A DNA stretch of 44,034 nt from Cyclobacteriaceae bacterium (GTDB lineage: Bacteria > Bacteroidota > Bacteroidia > Cytophagales > Cyclobacteriaceae). Made by a program: the position numbers and the translations under genes. Positions 25,918 to 35,504 of this stretch are shown here, one piece after another. How positions within the stretch are numbered: the first letter of the stretch is position 1; the number at the start of each line of letters is the position of its first letter. The notes beneath the pieces were generated by a model that saw nothing but the letters and a program-made list of their open reading frames with translations, had not been told where the DNA came from and ran no database searches. The stretch lies in NCBI GenBank assembly GCA_020436125.1, contig JAGQYK010000020.1, positions 5,109 through 49,142 on the forward strand. Reading direction: 5' to 3'.

Positions 25918-27696
25918 ATGTTTAGAAGAATTCATCGGGTGTTTACGCATGTACTTCGTTACCTGCAAAGGCGACTCAACGAAAAGCAATTTCTAATATT
26001 CTCCAGTATTCTTGTTGGAGTTTCCAGTGGTCTTGCCGCTGTCATCCTCAAATTATTTGCTCACAATATCAACGCCATTGTAGCTAAGTATTCTGGCAAC
26101 TATGAGGATTTCTTTTTGTTCACGCTATTCCCTCTCGTAGGGCTTACCATCACAGTTTTATATATCCGATATTTTATCAAGAAGGAAGAATTTTCTAAAG
26201 GAAGTGCGGATATTGTTTATGCCATTGCCAAGAAATCCAGTGTACTCCCTAAATCGCAAATATACTCCCATGTGATATCCAGCGCATTTACGGTTGGTTT
26301 TGGTGGTTCAGTTGGGCTAGAGTCGCCCATGGTAAGTTCCGGATCTGCTATCGGATCTAATTATGGTAAAACCTATCACCTCAGCTACAAGGACAGAACA
26401 ATGCTTTTAGCGTGTGGGGCTGCTGCCGCCATCGCTGGCGCGTTCAACTCTCCAATTGCCGGAGTACTTTTTGCAATCGAAGTATTATTGACCGATGTAT
26501 CAGTTTCCGTGTTTATACCCCTCATAATATCCGCAGCATCTGGAGCTTTATTCTCTAAAATTATTCTCGGAGAAGGTGTTTTACTTTCATTTAGTGGTGT
26601 TCAACCTTTTGATTACAACAACACTCCATTTTACATTTTGCTGGGAATATTAGCAGGATTAACATCCCTTTACTATACCCGGATGTTTACTAATATTGAA
26701 CACCGCATTTCATCAGTATCTAATACTTACGCCAAAGTAATTGGAGGTGGTCTGACGTTAGCCGTTTTGCTAATTCTATTCCCACCCCTTTATGGAGAAG
26801 GCTATGAAGGGATAAAAGAACTTGCCCTTTCTAATCATCATTCTCTGTTCCAAAACAGTATTCTTCAATCGTTTATAACAACGGAATGGGCCGGATTGGT
26901 TTTCCTCATTGGTCTTATGCTCATTAAAGTATTTGCAACGGCTATTACAATTGGTAGCGGTGGCAACGGAGGTAATTTTGCCCCTTCCCTTTGTGTTGGT
27001 GCTTATCTTGGATATACTTTCTCTCACTTTATAAATGTTACTGGATGGGCCAAGATACCTCAGGCTAATTTCACATTGGTTGCTATGGCGGGAATACTAA
27101 GTGGAGTTTTTTATGCTCCATTAACAGCCATATTCCTTATTGCTGAAATTACAGGAGGTTATAACCTCATGATACCGCTAATGATAGTAGCTGCATTTAG
27201 TAATATCATCATGAAGTACTTCGAACCACTGTCAATGGAGAACAAGAAACTGGCTAACAAAATGAACTTGTCTGTAGAGAACCGAGACAAGTATTTACTA
27301 AGCAAGCTCAATCTTGAAAATATGATTGAAACAGATTTTCAGGCGGTGAAACCTGATGACAACCTTCGATCGCTTGTGTCTGCGATTACCAAATCAAGAA
27401 GAAACTTGTTTCCGGTAGTGAATGATGAACAGGAATTGGTGGGGGTAATATTGCTGGATAGCGTGAAAGAAATGATGTTCAATCAGGATTTATATGACAA
27501 AATTGTAGTCAAAGACATAATGACCAGACCACTTGCCGTTATCTCTCCGGACGAAAGCCTTAATTCAGTTTTAAAGAAGTTTGAAGATACGGGGCAATGG
27601 AACCTTCCCATCATTGAGAACTACCGGTACATTGGATTTTTATCGAAGTCCAGTATTCTATCAGAGTATAGGGTTGAGCTACTTCGGTCCAGTTAA
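25918..27696 (+). CDS. ClC family chloride channel/transporter with CBS pair
   Basis: Inner-membrane protein of 592 residues. The ClC core covers about 25-440: GSVGLESPMVSSGS with gating E135, GAFNSPIAGVLFAIEV (174-189), and GGNGGNFAPSLCVGA for the anion path. Two CBS domains follow at about 460-590 (AVKPDDNLRSLVSAI and MTRPLAVISPDESL), which in this family bind adenine nucleotides and modulate gating. In the LFAIEV stretch the residue aligned with the proton glutamate E203 of E. coli ClC is V189, as in animal ClC channels, so passive chloride conduction is more likely than H+/Cl- exchange. A strong terminator lies downstream. Confidence 0.88.
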   Translation: MFRRIHRVFTHVLRYLQRRLNEKQFLIFSSILVGVSSGLAAVILKLFAHNINAIVAKYSGNYEDFFLFTLFPLVGLTITVLYIRYFIKKEEFSKGSADIVYAIAKKSSVLPKSQIYSHVISSAFTVGFGGSVGLESPMVSSGSAIGSNYGKTYHLSYKDRTMLLACGAAAAIAGAFNSPIAGVLFAIEVLLTDVSVSVFIPLIISAASGALFSKIILGEGVLLSFSGVQPFDYNNTPFYILLGILAGLTSLYYTRMFTNIEHRISSVSNTYAKVIGGGLTLAVLLILFPPLYGEGYEGIKELALSNHHSLFQNSILQSFITTEWAGLVFLIGLMLIKVFATAITIGSGGNGGNFAPSLCVGAYLGYTFSHFINVTGWAKIPQANFTLVAMAGILSGVFYAPLTAIFLIAEITGGYNLMIPLMIVAAFSNIIMKYFEPLSMENKKLANKMNLSVENRDKYLLSKLNLENMIETDFQAVKPDDNLRSLVSAITKSRRNLFPVVNDEQELVGVILLDSVKEMMFNQDLYDKIVVKDIMTRPLAVISPDESLNSVLKKFEDTGQWNLPIIENYRYIGFLSKSSILSEYRVELLRSS

Positions 27697-27712
27697 ACTG
27701 AAAGGGCATAAA

Positions 27713-27744
27713 AAAAGAGGTCACAGTTTGCTGTGACCTCTTTT
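27713..27744. terminator. Bidirectional intrinsic terminator between ClC and TPR genes
   Basis: Perfect 10-bp stem gaggtcacag (27717-27726) and ctgtgacctc (27731-27740) with a TTTG loop, flanked by an A run on the left and TTTT on the right. It can end transcription from both convergent genes. Confidence 0.9.
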
Positions 27745-27762
27745 CTTTATCTGAGTATTAGT

Positions 27763-28944
27763 TTAGTACAATCCCAATGCTTTCATTTTCTTTTCGATAC
27801 GCGTTACCTGAGCTTGCATATCAAGATCACTATAGATTGAGTACAAGTTATCCAAAACCTTCTCATCATCAGGGCTTATCTTCTCACAAGCTTCCCAGTA
27901 TGGTAGGGCTTTCTTCAAATTTTCTACTAATTGCTTATCCAATTCAAAACGCTTCTTCTTGTCATCTGCAGTGATCCCTAACTGATTCATTTCAGCTTTT
28001 ACTTTTTTAGCATCAAAATACACCAACTCAGCTATCGCCAAACGTGGTTCAAAGTATTTAGGATCTAGTTTTACAGCTTCATCGTACCATTTTCTGGCTT
28101 CATCATTATTGCCTAACTGCTGATTAATTACGCCCAAAAAATATCTTGTTTCATGGTCATTAGGATCACTTGCAGCCTGGCGCTCCATGGCAGCCTTGGC
28201 CTCTTGTAACTTGCCCATTCTGATGAACATGTCCAACTCATATTTTGGAAACTCTTTGTTCTTAGGAAAAGCTTTCATACCCGCCTTTACTGCGGCCAAT
28301 GCTTTTTCATTATCTTTAATTTGATCACGGTAAGCACTAAAGATCATTGTATAGGCATCAGTGGATGTACCACCTGCATCAATATAACGCTGTAAATAAT
28401 CAATAGATTTTTGGTGCTCATCAGCTGATGGTGCGAAGAACAAACCAGCATTTAACAAAATAGATGTGTCTTTAGGTACGAAATACAAAGTTCTTTCAAC
28501 TTGTTTGAAGGCTTCAGCATAGTCTTTATTATCCTGATAGGCTTTCAAACCTTTGTCGAAGTATTTTTGAGCCATATATGCATTGACCTGATCGGTAAGT
28601 AATGGAAATCCATTGGGTCCATTTACATAACTACCCTTATCCTTGTCCAAAGAGTATGCTTTTTCAAAAGCAGCTTTTGCTTCAGGAAACGGATCGGCAA
28701 TCAATGACTTGGCTGATTCATTACTTGTAGTATCAATACCTGCATAAATCAATCCTTTGAGGTACCATGCTTTTGCATTACCAGAATATTTTTCACTGGC
28801 GACTGTAGCATCAATAATGGCTTTTGCTTCAGCGAAATCGCCTGCACGTAATGCCTTTTCTGCTTTTGGCATACTCGGCTTGATAGGCTTTTGAGCAGCC
28901 ACTACCAACGGTATAATAAAAATAAAGAGAAGTAATTTTTTCAT
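27763..28944 (-). CDS. Exported tetratricopeptide repeat protein
   Basis: Protein of 393 residues with a signal peptide (about 1-17, ends VVAAQ) and no lipobox, so probably periplasmic. Several TPR-like helical pairs are visible: about 25-60, 128-165 (QKYFDKGLKAYQDNKDYAEA), 180-215, 250-300 (YFLGVINQQLGNNDEARKW) and 345-385. TPRs mediate protein binding; the partner is unknown. The gene follows gyrA by 33 nt, a neighbourhood I recall from other Bacteroidota. A TAAATTTG element right after the gyrA stop suggests a promoter of its own. Confidence 0.82.
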   Translation of the reverse strand: MKKLLLFIFIIPLVVAAQKPIKPSMPKAEKALRAGDFAEAKAIIDATVASEKYSGNAKAWYLKGLIYAGIDTTSNESAKSLIADPFPEAKAAFEKAYSLDKDKGSYVNGPNGFPLLTDQVNAYMAQKYFDKGLKAYQDNKDYAEAFKQVERTLYFVPKDTSILLNAGLFFAPSADEHQKSIDYLQRYIDAGGTSTDAYTMIFSAYRDQIKDNEKALAAVKAGMKAFPKNKEFPKYELDMFIRMGKLQEAKAAMERQAASDPNDHETRYFLGVINQQLGNNDEARKWYDEAVKLDPKYFEPRLAIAELVYFDAKKVKAEMNQLGITADDKKKRFELDKQLVENLKKALPYWEACEKISPDDEKVLDNLYSIYSDLDMQAQVTRIEKKMKALGLY

Positions 28945-28964
28945 TGTAATAGGTTTATAGATAA

Positions 28965-28972
28965 CAAATTTA
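28965..28972 (-). promoter_or_regulatory. Putative -7 promoter element for the TPR gene
   Basis: On the minus strand the site reads TAAATTTG, an exact match to the Bacteroidota -7 consensus TAnnTTTG. It lies 20 nt before the ATG and just after the gyrA stop. I see no clear -33 TTTG, so the call rests on the -7 match. Confidence 0.35.
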
Positions 28973-28977
28973 TCAGT

Positions 28978-31470
28978 TTACTCGGTTATTGTCGAATCCG
29001 GTTCTTCCATTTTTTGAATTTTTTCAACGGAAGAAATCGCATCCTCTTCGTTCAATTTAATGACCCTAACTCCCTGAGTGGCCCTGCCCATTATCCTAAG
29101 TTCGTCAACTTTTATACGGATGCTGATCCCTGACCTGTTAATAATCATCAGTTCGTCATTATCACCTACTTCCTTTATTGCAACAAGCTTGCCAGTTTTT
29201 TCGGTGATATTGATGGTTTTTACGCCTTTTCCCCCTCTTCGGGTGATTCTGTAGTCTTCAATAGAAGACCTTTTTCCATACCCTTTTTCAGAGACCACCA
29301 ATACATTGGCATCTTTTCCGGTAATACAAATCATCCCCACTACTTTGTCCTCATCTGATTCCAAGGTTACTCCTCTTACACCAGATGCTGTCCTCCCCAT
29401 GGGTCTCACATCAGACTCAGCAAAGTGTACTGCCTTTCCTTCACTCTTGGCAATAACGATATGGTTCTGCCCATTGGTAAGGGCAGCTGTCAAGAGTTTA
29501 TCTCCTTCGTGGACAGTGATGGCGGTGATGCCATTGGCTCTTGGCCGAGTATAAGCAGCCAAAGAGGTCTTCTTAATAATTCCTTTTTGAGTACAAAGAA
29601 TGACATAGTTAGAGCTGGTATAAGCCTCATCAGACAGGTCTTTAATTTTTAATACCGCACGTACTGTATCGCCAGCCTCAATATTCAGTAGGTTTTGAAT
29701 GGCTCTTCCTTTTGACGTCTTGCTACCCTCTGGTATTTCATATACTTTCTTCCAATACACTTTACCAAACTCAGTAAATATAAGTAGGTAATTGTGCGCT
29801 TGCGCTACAAATAGATGCTCAGTAAAATCATCCTCTTTGGTAGTAACAGCCTTCGATCCAATCCCACCACGGCCTTGAGTACGATAATCGGTAAGCACCG
29901 TTCTTTTCACATACCCTTGATTGGAAATAGTGATGACCATGTCCTCATTAGGAATCATGTCTTCTACAGTAAGGTCATCATCACTATGAACAATCTCAGT
30001 CCTTCTGTCATCACCGTAGCGATCCTTTACATCCAACAATTCGGTTTTAATAATGTCCATTCTCATGGATTCATTATTAAGCACCTCATTGAGATGGGCA
30101 ATAAGTGCTTTTAGCTCCTTATATTCATTTTCAATTTTCTCTCTCTCAAGACCTGTTAATCGCTGTAAGCGCATTTCAAGGATGGCCTTGGCCTGGATTT
30201 CCGAAAGCTTAAAGCGCTCTATCAACCCTGTCTTAGCTATTTCAGGATCCTTAGAATTTCTTATCAGGGCAATTACTTCATCAAGGTTATCTAGGGCTAT
30301 AAGGTATCCCTCTAGAATATGTGCTCTTTTCTCTGCTTCATTGAGATCATATTTGGTTCTGCGGATAACCACTTCGTGACGATGGTCTACAAAATGGGTA
30401 ATCATGTCCAACAGATTCAACGTTTCTGGTCTACCTTTTACCAAGGCTACGTTGTTTACTCCAAATGAGGATTGAAGTTGCGTGTACTTATAAAGATTAT
30501 TAAGCACGATGTTAGGAATAGCGTCCTTTCTCAAGTCATACACTACCCTGTAACCATCTCTGTCCGATTCATCCCTTAAGTCCGAAATCCCTTCAATTTT
30601 CTTTTCGTTAACAAGTGACGCAGTACGTTCAATCATTGTAGCCTTATTCACCAAATAAGGTATTTCGGTTACGATGATCTGTGTTTTCCCTTTTTCATTG
30701 GTGACAATCTCAGCCTTTCCTCTCATGAGAACTCGGCCTCTTCCAGTCAGTAATCCTTGCTGCACTCCTGCATAACCATAAATAATTCCCCCGGTTGGGA
30801 AGTCAGGGCCTTTGATATACTCCATCAATTCTGGAATAGTAATATCACGCTTATCGATATAAGCAATGATGCCATCTACTACCTCTCTCAGGTTGTGAGG
30901 AGCCATATTGGTAGCCATACCTACTGCAATACCAGAAGACCCGTTAATCAATAGATTGGGGATCTTAGCTGGCAATACCGTGGGCTCAGTCAGGGAGTCA
31001 TCAAAGTTGGGCTGGAAATCAACCGTATCTTTGTTAATATCTGCCAAGAGCTCTTCAGCAATACGCTTCAACCGTGCCTCTGTATATCGCATGGCAGCCG
31101 CAAAGTCGCCATCCACCGATCCAAAGTTACCCTGTCCATCCACAAGTGTATAGCGCAAAGACCAATCCTGGGCCATGCGCACCATAGTGTCGTAGACAGA
31201 TGCATCTCCATGCGGATGGTACTTACCCAGTACCTCACCGACAATACGGGCTGATTTCTTATAGGGCTTATTGTAATTAACTCCAAGGTCCTGCATTCCA
31301 TAAAGAACCCTTCTGTGGACCGGTTTAAGACCGTCTCTTACATCTGGTAATGCTCTGGAAATGATAACCGACATCGAATAATCGATGTAAGCACCTCTCA
31401 TTTCATCTTCAATATTTATGGGAATTATTCGCTGTTTTCCAGCTGTTGAATCGGGTGTTTCTTCTGCCAC
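28978..31470 (-). CDS. gyrA: DNA gyrase subunit A
   Basis: Type II topoisomerase subunit of 830 residues that cuts and rejoins DNA and, with GyrB, adds negative supercoils. The N-terminal breakage domain contains the quinolone-determining region [11 protein letters not shown] (85-95) and the active-site Y129 in [10 protein letters not shown]. The C-terminal beta-pinwheel carries the GyrA box RRGGKG, which separates gyrase from topoisomerase IV. The residue matching E. coli Ser83 is A90, followed by S91; D94 is kept. The start is GTG. No gyrB is in the window. Confidence 0.96.
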   Translation of the reverse strand: MAEETPDSTAGKQRIIPINIEDEMRGAYIDYSMSVIISRALPDVRDGLKPVHRRVLYGMQDLGVNYNKPYKKSARIVGEVLGKYHPHGDASVYDTMVRMAQDWSLRYTLVDGQGNFGSVDGDFAAAMRYTEARLKRIAEELLADINKDTVDFQPNFDDSLTEPTVLPAKIPNLLINGSSGIAVGMATNMAPHNLREVVDGIIAYIDKRDITIPELMEYIKGPDFPTGGIIYGYAGVQQGLLTGRGRVLMRGKAEIVTNEKGKTQIIVTEIPYLVNKATMIERTASLVNEKKIEGISDLRDESDRDGYRVVYDLRKDAIPNIVLNNLYKYTQLQSSFGVNNVALVKGRPETLNLLDMITHFVDHRHEVVIRRTKYDLNEAEKRAHILEGYLIALDNLDEVIALIRNSKDPEIAKTGLIERFKLSEIQAKAILEMRLQRLTGLEREKIENEYKELKALIAHLNEVLNNESMRMDIIKTELLDVKDRYGDDRRTEIVHSDDDLTVEDMIPNEDMVITISNQGYVKRTVLTDYRTQGRGGIGSKAVTTKEDDFTEHLFVAQAHNYLLIFTEFGKVYWKKVYEIPEGSKTSKGRAIQNLLNIEAGDTVRAVLKIKDLSDEAYTSSNYVILCTQKGIIKKTSLAAYTRPRANGITAITVHEGDKLLTAALTNGQNHIVIAKSEGKAVHFAESDVRPMGRTASGVRGVTLESDEDKVVGMICITGKDANVLVVSEKGYGKRSSIEDYRITRRGGKGVKTINITEKTGKLVAIKEVGDNDELMIINRSGISIRIKVDELRIMGRATQGVRVIKLNEEDAISSVEKIQKMEEPDSTITE

Positions 31471-31615
31471 TTTTGTTCTTTTATATTCCTTTAGTCAGAG
31501 CTCAAATTCATGGAATTTCAACCTCTATTTTAAGGCTCGCAAGATAAGGAAAATTGAGGAATTAAACGCTCGAAATGGGCTTTTAAGTAGCTTAAAAACA
31601 AGAATTTATGATCCC

Positions 31616-32638
31616 TCAATAGGGGTTCAACTTCTTCCTGTTTTTGCGTTTTTCTTTGATCAGTTTAGGATAGTTTTCACCGTAGTGCGGATTCTGTTTT
31701 TTCCAGAATGGATGCATTCTGCTCCTGTACTCCTTGTTACCATGAGCATGATTAATTTGGGCGTGACAATCCGGGTGATAACACTTGGCCAGCTCAGGAA
31801 AACGATAGGAGAACCCTACATTAACATAAAATGCATTCAGGTTATGTACAATTGAACGATCGCCACTTCCAGGAACGGAAAGGGTATAATTTTTAATCTC
31901 AAATGATGGTCGAACAAACACTTTAATATATTCAGAAAAATCCTTTTCTACAGTTACCCCAACATTGGCAAACACCCCTTTCTTAATCAAACTTTTCACA
32001 AAATTATTACCAGGATTATAGCCACCTACATTGGCATCGCCCGTAAACAACAAATCATTCCACCGATAAAAAGACACGCCTAACAAAAGAAAATATTTCT
32101 TCATAAACCCTGAGTAGTTATCAGGCCGAAATGTATTTATCTTATCTGCATAACCTATAGGTCTATAATTTCCCATACTCATTATCTCATAGGAGAATCC
32201 TCCTCCTACCCTATACTTGTTCAAAAACTCATAATGGAGGGTCAGCTTGAGAGGGATATTCAAAGCATTTCCTTTGAATCCAAGTTTTGTTGAATCTGAA
32301 CTAACGACAAAACTATCTGGGCCTTGAGGGTCAGCTCCACTTACTGTATTCACCCAATTGTTATATCTATTGTTTCGATCAATAGGAAAGATAGTTGGCG
32401 CTACCCCATCCACCTGAGAAATAGCAAACCCATCAAGTTTATGGCTAAGAAAAGTATTGCCATAGCCAACACTTCCGCTAAACACAAAGTTTTTGAGAAT
32501 CATGCGAAACGGGCTTTTAGTCCGCTTTGCGTAGAAATTATCTAACGGAAAAGAAATCTCATCCTCCTGTGAATAGCCGATAACGGAAATGCCACAAAAG
32601 AAAAGGAAGAAAAGCGATATGGTTCGTAAATGAGTCAG
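31616..32638 (-). CDS. Outer-membrane beta-barrel protein with Cys/His-rich tail
   Basis: Predicted outer-membrane protein. The first ATG is at 32503 (295 residues), but the same frame continues upstream for 45 codons and encodes a textbook signal peptide (THLRTISLFFLFFCGISVIG then YSQEDE). The only plausible initiator there is a CTG at 32638, so I extend to it (340 residues); ATG, GTG and TTG are absent. Alternating strands fill the middle and a barrel-like strand ends in GFSYRFPEL. The last 56 residues form a basic tail containing CYHPDCH and further His, then many Lys, ending KKLNPY. It lies 63 nt downstream of the COG3014-like lipoprotein gene. Confidence 0.7.
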   Translation of the reverse strand: MTHLRTISLFFLFFCGISVIGYSQEDEISFPLDNFYAKRTKSPFRMILKNFVFSGSVGYGNTFLSHKLDGFAISQVDGVAPTIFPIDRNNRYNNWVNTVSGADPQGPDSFVVSSDSTKLGFKGNALNIPLKLTLHYEFLNKYRVGGGFSYEIMSMGNYRPIGYADKINTFRPDNYSGFMKKYFLLLGVSFYRWNDLLFTGDANVGGYNPGNNFVKSLIKKGVFANVGVTVEKDFSEYIKVFVRPSFEIKNYTLSVPGSGDRSIVHNLNAFYVNVGFSYRFPELAKCYHPDCHAQINHAHGNKEYRSRMHPFWKKQNPHYGENYPKLIKEKRKNRKKLNPY

Positions 32639-32701
32639 CTCCGTGTTTTTAACTAAAAAACAAGCACCAAATTGTGATAAAAATAGAAAATTAACATGAG
32701 T

Positions 32702-34129
32702 TTAGTAAAAGCGATAGCTGGGTGTGCGACTCTCCAGAGAAGTAAATGTATGAAACATCATGCCTTTTTTCTCTACTACGTACGTAAAGCTGTGTTTCTC
32801 TGATTTGCCATCAGCATCAGAGGTAAGGTTGAGGGTCACTTCATTTGTACCCAACTTCATGGGTATGCGTGAATAGTGGATAGTGTGCGGCAAGGTCTGC
32901 CAGTTTCTGGTGTCTGCTTTTTCCGTTATTGCATTGATGATACCAAATAAAGATCCGAGCGCTTTATTCTCTTTTCTCATTTCATATTCAGTCACTTTCT
33001 TCAAGGCTGCCCTTACTAAAGCTTTGCTAAACTCAAGGGCCATGCGTTGTTGCAATACCTGGGTTGCAATCTTGTTGACATCTTCGATAGGTTCAAGCAA
33101 AATTGTTTCCCCAGCACTATTGATGGTGCCTTTGCTGTAATAAACGGGTCGTTCAACATACTTTGGGAATGCGACTCGAAATACCTCCAGATCGGCAAGT
33201 CCATCACGATCCTTTTCATCATGATCTGACAAATTAAAGGGAAAGCTAAAGTTATACTCATCATTCACAAACGTTACCCAATTGTCCTTTCTATGAATTA
33301 CAAAATTGATACTCCACTCAGATTTAATGGGGCTGAGGCCATTATGCCAGAAGAATACTAAATCACCTCCATCAGAAGGTGTATACTGGTAGTCTTGTCT
33401 TTCAAATTCATTTTTGTAAAACTCATGCTCCGATTGCAAGCCGCCCAAAAGGGAAGTGCGCAGCAAATCTTCTTTGAGCTGTGGTGGGGCATTCATTTCA
33501 AATAAGTTGACATAATCACTCTGGTAAATTTCAAATGCGTTCCGATAAGCAATAAAAGCATTATTGTAATCATTGTCTGCCTCATAAATGATCCCCATGA
33601 GGAGGTGGACAAACGCATCCCTGCTGTATTTTTTATCAGAATCATATCGATCGCTGAGTTGTTGTAAACGGATATTGAGCCTTCGGCATTCAATAAGGGC
33701 CTCTTCATGTTTATCCATCTTTAAGTAATTCATGGCCTTGTAATACAATACCATAAGGTGTTCATGGTCTTCTCCCCGATATGAAGTAATCATGGGATTG
33801 GTAAGGTAAGAAGCCGCTTCATTCAGATAATTCTTTCTGTAGTCCTCACCAAACAAGAATGCTTTCTCCAGATACTCATTACTTTCTTCATATCGCCCCA
33901 GTACTGAGAGTAGCAATCCGCTATTGGACAAATACAAAAACTCTTTTTTTCTATAATCTCTTGAAGAAGAGTTGTTAAGTGATTCAAGGGCCTGCTCCAG
34001 TTGGCCTTGTTCAAAAGATTGGTTAAAACTGTAATTAGTTTGATAATAAGTCGCACAGGACTGTGCTGCAATCAGCAAAGCAAGAGCGCAGATTCTCAAT
34101 TGCCCCTTTTTGGTAGTAGAGGTGAACAA
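32702..34129 (-). CDS. COG3014-like TPR lipoprotein
   Basis: Protein of 475 residues with a lipoprotein signal peptide: hydrophobic ICALALLIAAQS then C25 (SCATYYQ). Helical repeats at about 30-230 (for example LEQALESLNNSSSRDYRKK, GRYEESNEYLEKAFLFGEDY, YYKAMNYLKMDKHEEALIEC) look like TPRs. The C-terminal half is mixed alpha/beta and ends in an SEKHSFTYVVEKKG strand. It resembles the COG3014 family, found next to LpoB-like genes in several phyla; function not established. The start is TTG, placed one base after the lpoB-like stop, so translation is probably coupled. Confidence 0.75.
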   Translation of the reverse strand: MFTSTTKKGQLRICALALLIAAQSCATYYQTNYSFNQSFEQGQLEQALESLNNSSSRDYRKKEFLYLSNSGLLLSVLGRYEESNEYLEKAFLFGEDYRKNYLNEAASYLTNPMITSYRGEDHEHLMVLYYKAMNYLKMDKHEEALIECRRLNIRLQQLSDRYDSDKKYSRDAFVHLLMGIIYEADNDYNNAFIAYRNAFEIYQSDYVNLFEMNAPPQLKEDLLRTSLLGGLQSEHEFYKNEFERQDYQYTPSDGGDLVFFWHNGLSPIKSEWSINFVIHRKDNWVTFVNDEYNFSFPFNLSDHDEKDRDGLADLEVFRVAFPKYVERPVYYSKGTINSAGETILLEPIEDVNKIATQVLQQRMALEFSKALVRAALKKVTEYEMRKENKALGSLFGIINAITEKADTRNWQTLPHTIHYSRIPMKLGTNEVTLNLTSDADGKSEKHSFTYVVEKKGMMFHTFTSLESRTPSYRFY

Positions 34130-34130
34130 A

Positions 34131-34706
34131 TTAATTTTTGATAAATTTCTTTATCTCCTTCTGTCCGAACCACACGCGCTTATTGGTTTCAATATCGGTG
34201 AGGAAGAGCGTAACAATGTAATTCACTACCCGCTTATTGTTATAAACGTCTGTCTCAGAAGTCATTTCTCCAAACAACATGAGATCAGCCCCTACTTCCA
34301 ATCCCCATTGAGAGGCGGTATCACTACTTGAAAAGTCCTGCTGCTGAGCGCGTTCTTCCCTCAACTTATCTCTGAAGGATTCTGATTCTACTAAATCGGC
34401 AATACCAGAATTGAAAATGGTAAGTTCAATTTTTTTAATAAAATTCTCTGCATCAATGTGCTCACTAGTCTTGTTCAGCACCCACCCCACAATGATAGCC
34501 GGCTTTTTACCCTGCTCTTTTGCGAACTCTTTAAACTTACCACTGGCGAGCAATTCGTTGGTCATGGTTTCGGCTACAGCCCGAGAGTCTGTATCATTCC
34601 ATCGCCCGCTTAAGTCAATGGATGTACTAGGATCAATACGAGAGACAGATCTGGCACAGCCATATAAAAAAATTACACTTACCGCTATAAGAAAAATCGA
34701 TCGCAT
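34131..34706 (-). CDS. LpoB-like penicillin-binding protein activator lipoprotein
   Basis: Lipoprotein of 191 residues; signal peptide ends LYGC with C17 as the lipidated residue. The following globular domain (about 30-191), with AVAETMTNELLASGKF, the partial match ELTIFNSGIADLVES and the late GADLMLFGEMTSETD, fits the LpoB/COG3417 family. In Enterobacteria LpoB reaches from the outer membrane to activate PBP1b; the role in Bacteroidota is not known. The long disordered stalk of E. coli LpoB is absent. First gene of a unit with the COG3014-like lipoprotein (1-nt gap) and the barrel protein. Confidence 0.8.
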   Translation of the reverse strand: MRSIFLIAVSVIFLYGCARSVSRIDPSTSIDLSGRWNDTDSRAVAETMTNELLASGKFKEFAKEQGKKPAIIVGWVLNKTSEHIDAENFIKKIELTIFNSGIADLVESESFRDKLREERAQQQDFSSSDTASQWGLEVGADLMLFGEMTSETDVYNNKRVVNYIVTLFLTDIETNKRVWFGQKEIKKFIKN

Positions 34707-34745
34707 ACTTTTTTAGGTCATTTAAATCAAATTCCTTGCCGAAAA

Positions 34746-35399
34746 CTATTTCAAATCCTTCAACTGAGCTATCACTTCTTTAGGGTTGGAAGATGAGAAA
34801 ACAAAGTTTCCTGCCACCAGCACATCCGCACCAGCATTGACTAACGATTTTGCGTTCTGTAGGTTTACCCCTCCATCAATTTCTATTTGCGCTTTGGAGC
34901 CAGTCCTCATAATCATTGACTTCAGCCTCTCTACTTTCTTGTAAGTGTTCTCGATAAATTTTTGACCTCCAAAACCCGGATTCACCGACATCATACAGAC
35001 TAAGTCAATATCCCCTATGATATCTTCCAACTGATCCACTCCAGTATGGGGGTTGATAGCCACGCCTGCCTTGATTCCCATTGCTCTTATCTGCTGTATG
35101 GTTCTGTGTAAATGTGGACTTGCCTCAATATGCACCGAAATGACTGAAGCCCCTGCATCATGAAATGCTTCCACATAGCGCTCCGGGTTCACAATCATCA
35201 AGTGTACATCCAGTGGCTTTGTAGCATGTTTTTTAATGGCCTTAACTACAGGGATACCCATGGACAGATTAGGAACAAATACGCCATCCATGATATCCAC
35301 ATGAATCCAATCTGCAGCACTATCATTGATCATTTTGACCTCGCTTTCAAGGTTGGCAAAATCGGCAGCAAGTATTGAGGGAGCAACTATAGGTTTCAT
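34746..35399 (-). CDS. rpe: Ribulose-phosphate 3-epimerase
   Basis: Cytoplasmic TIM-barrel enzyme of the pentose phosphate pathway that interconverts ribulose 5-phosphate and xylulose 5-phosphate. Length 217 residues is usual. Signature metal and catalytic residues are present: H33 and D35 in HVDIMDGVFVPN, H66 in VHLMI, and the Asp in EIDGGVN. The flexible loop VNPGFGGQKF and the phosphate-binding GADVLVAGNFVF are intact. It lies 39 nt upstream of the lpoB-like gene on the same strand and may drive it. Confidence 0.95.
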   Translation of the reverse strand: MKPIVAPSILAADFANLESEVKMINDSAADWIHVDIMDGVFVPNLSMGIPVVKAIKKHATKPLDVHLMIVNPERYVEAFHDAGASVISVHIEASPHLHRTIQQIRAMGIKAGVAINPHTGVDQLEDIIGDIDLVCMMSVNPGFGGQKFIENTYKKVERLKSMIMRTGSKAQIEIDGGVNLQNAKSLVNAGADVLVAGNFVFSSSNPKEVIAQLKDLK

Positions 35400-35445
35400 A
35401 AAGCTAATTTGAGCTATTAACCCCGTTCCGGAGTCAGTCTAATGG

Positions 35446-35453
35446 CAAATATA
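35446..35453 (-). promoter_or_regulatory. Putative -7 promoter element for rpe
   Basis: Reads TATATTTG on the minus strand, an exact match to TAnnTTTG, 46 nt before the rpe ATG. No well-spaced -33 TTTG was found. Confidence 0.35.
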
Positions 35454-35504
35454 GCACCTCTGAGCAACCTTAAGGGCTCAGCAATGTTGAATTGAGTGTG
35501 ATAC

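Noticed and set aside
31581-31597. Small hairpin ttttaag-tag-cttaaaa after the barrel gene
   Set aside because: Only 7 bp and nearly all A/T, without a T run on the right side; too weak to call a terminator.
35464-35485. Inverted repeat ctgagc ... gctcag downstream of the subtilase start region, near rpe
   Set aside because: It lies after rpe's upstream edge and past the subtilase stop side with no T run on either strand; neither a terminator nor an operator can be supported.
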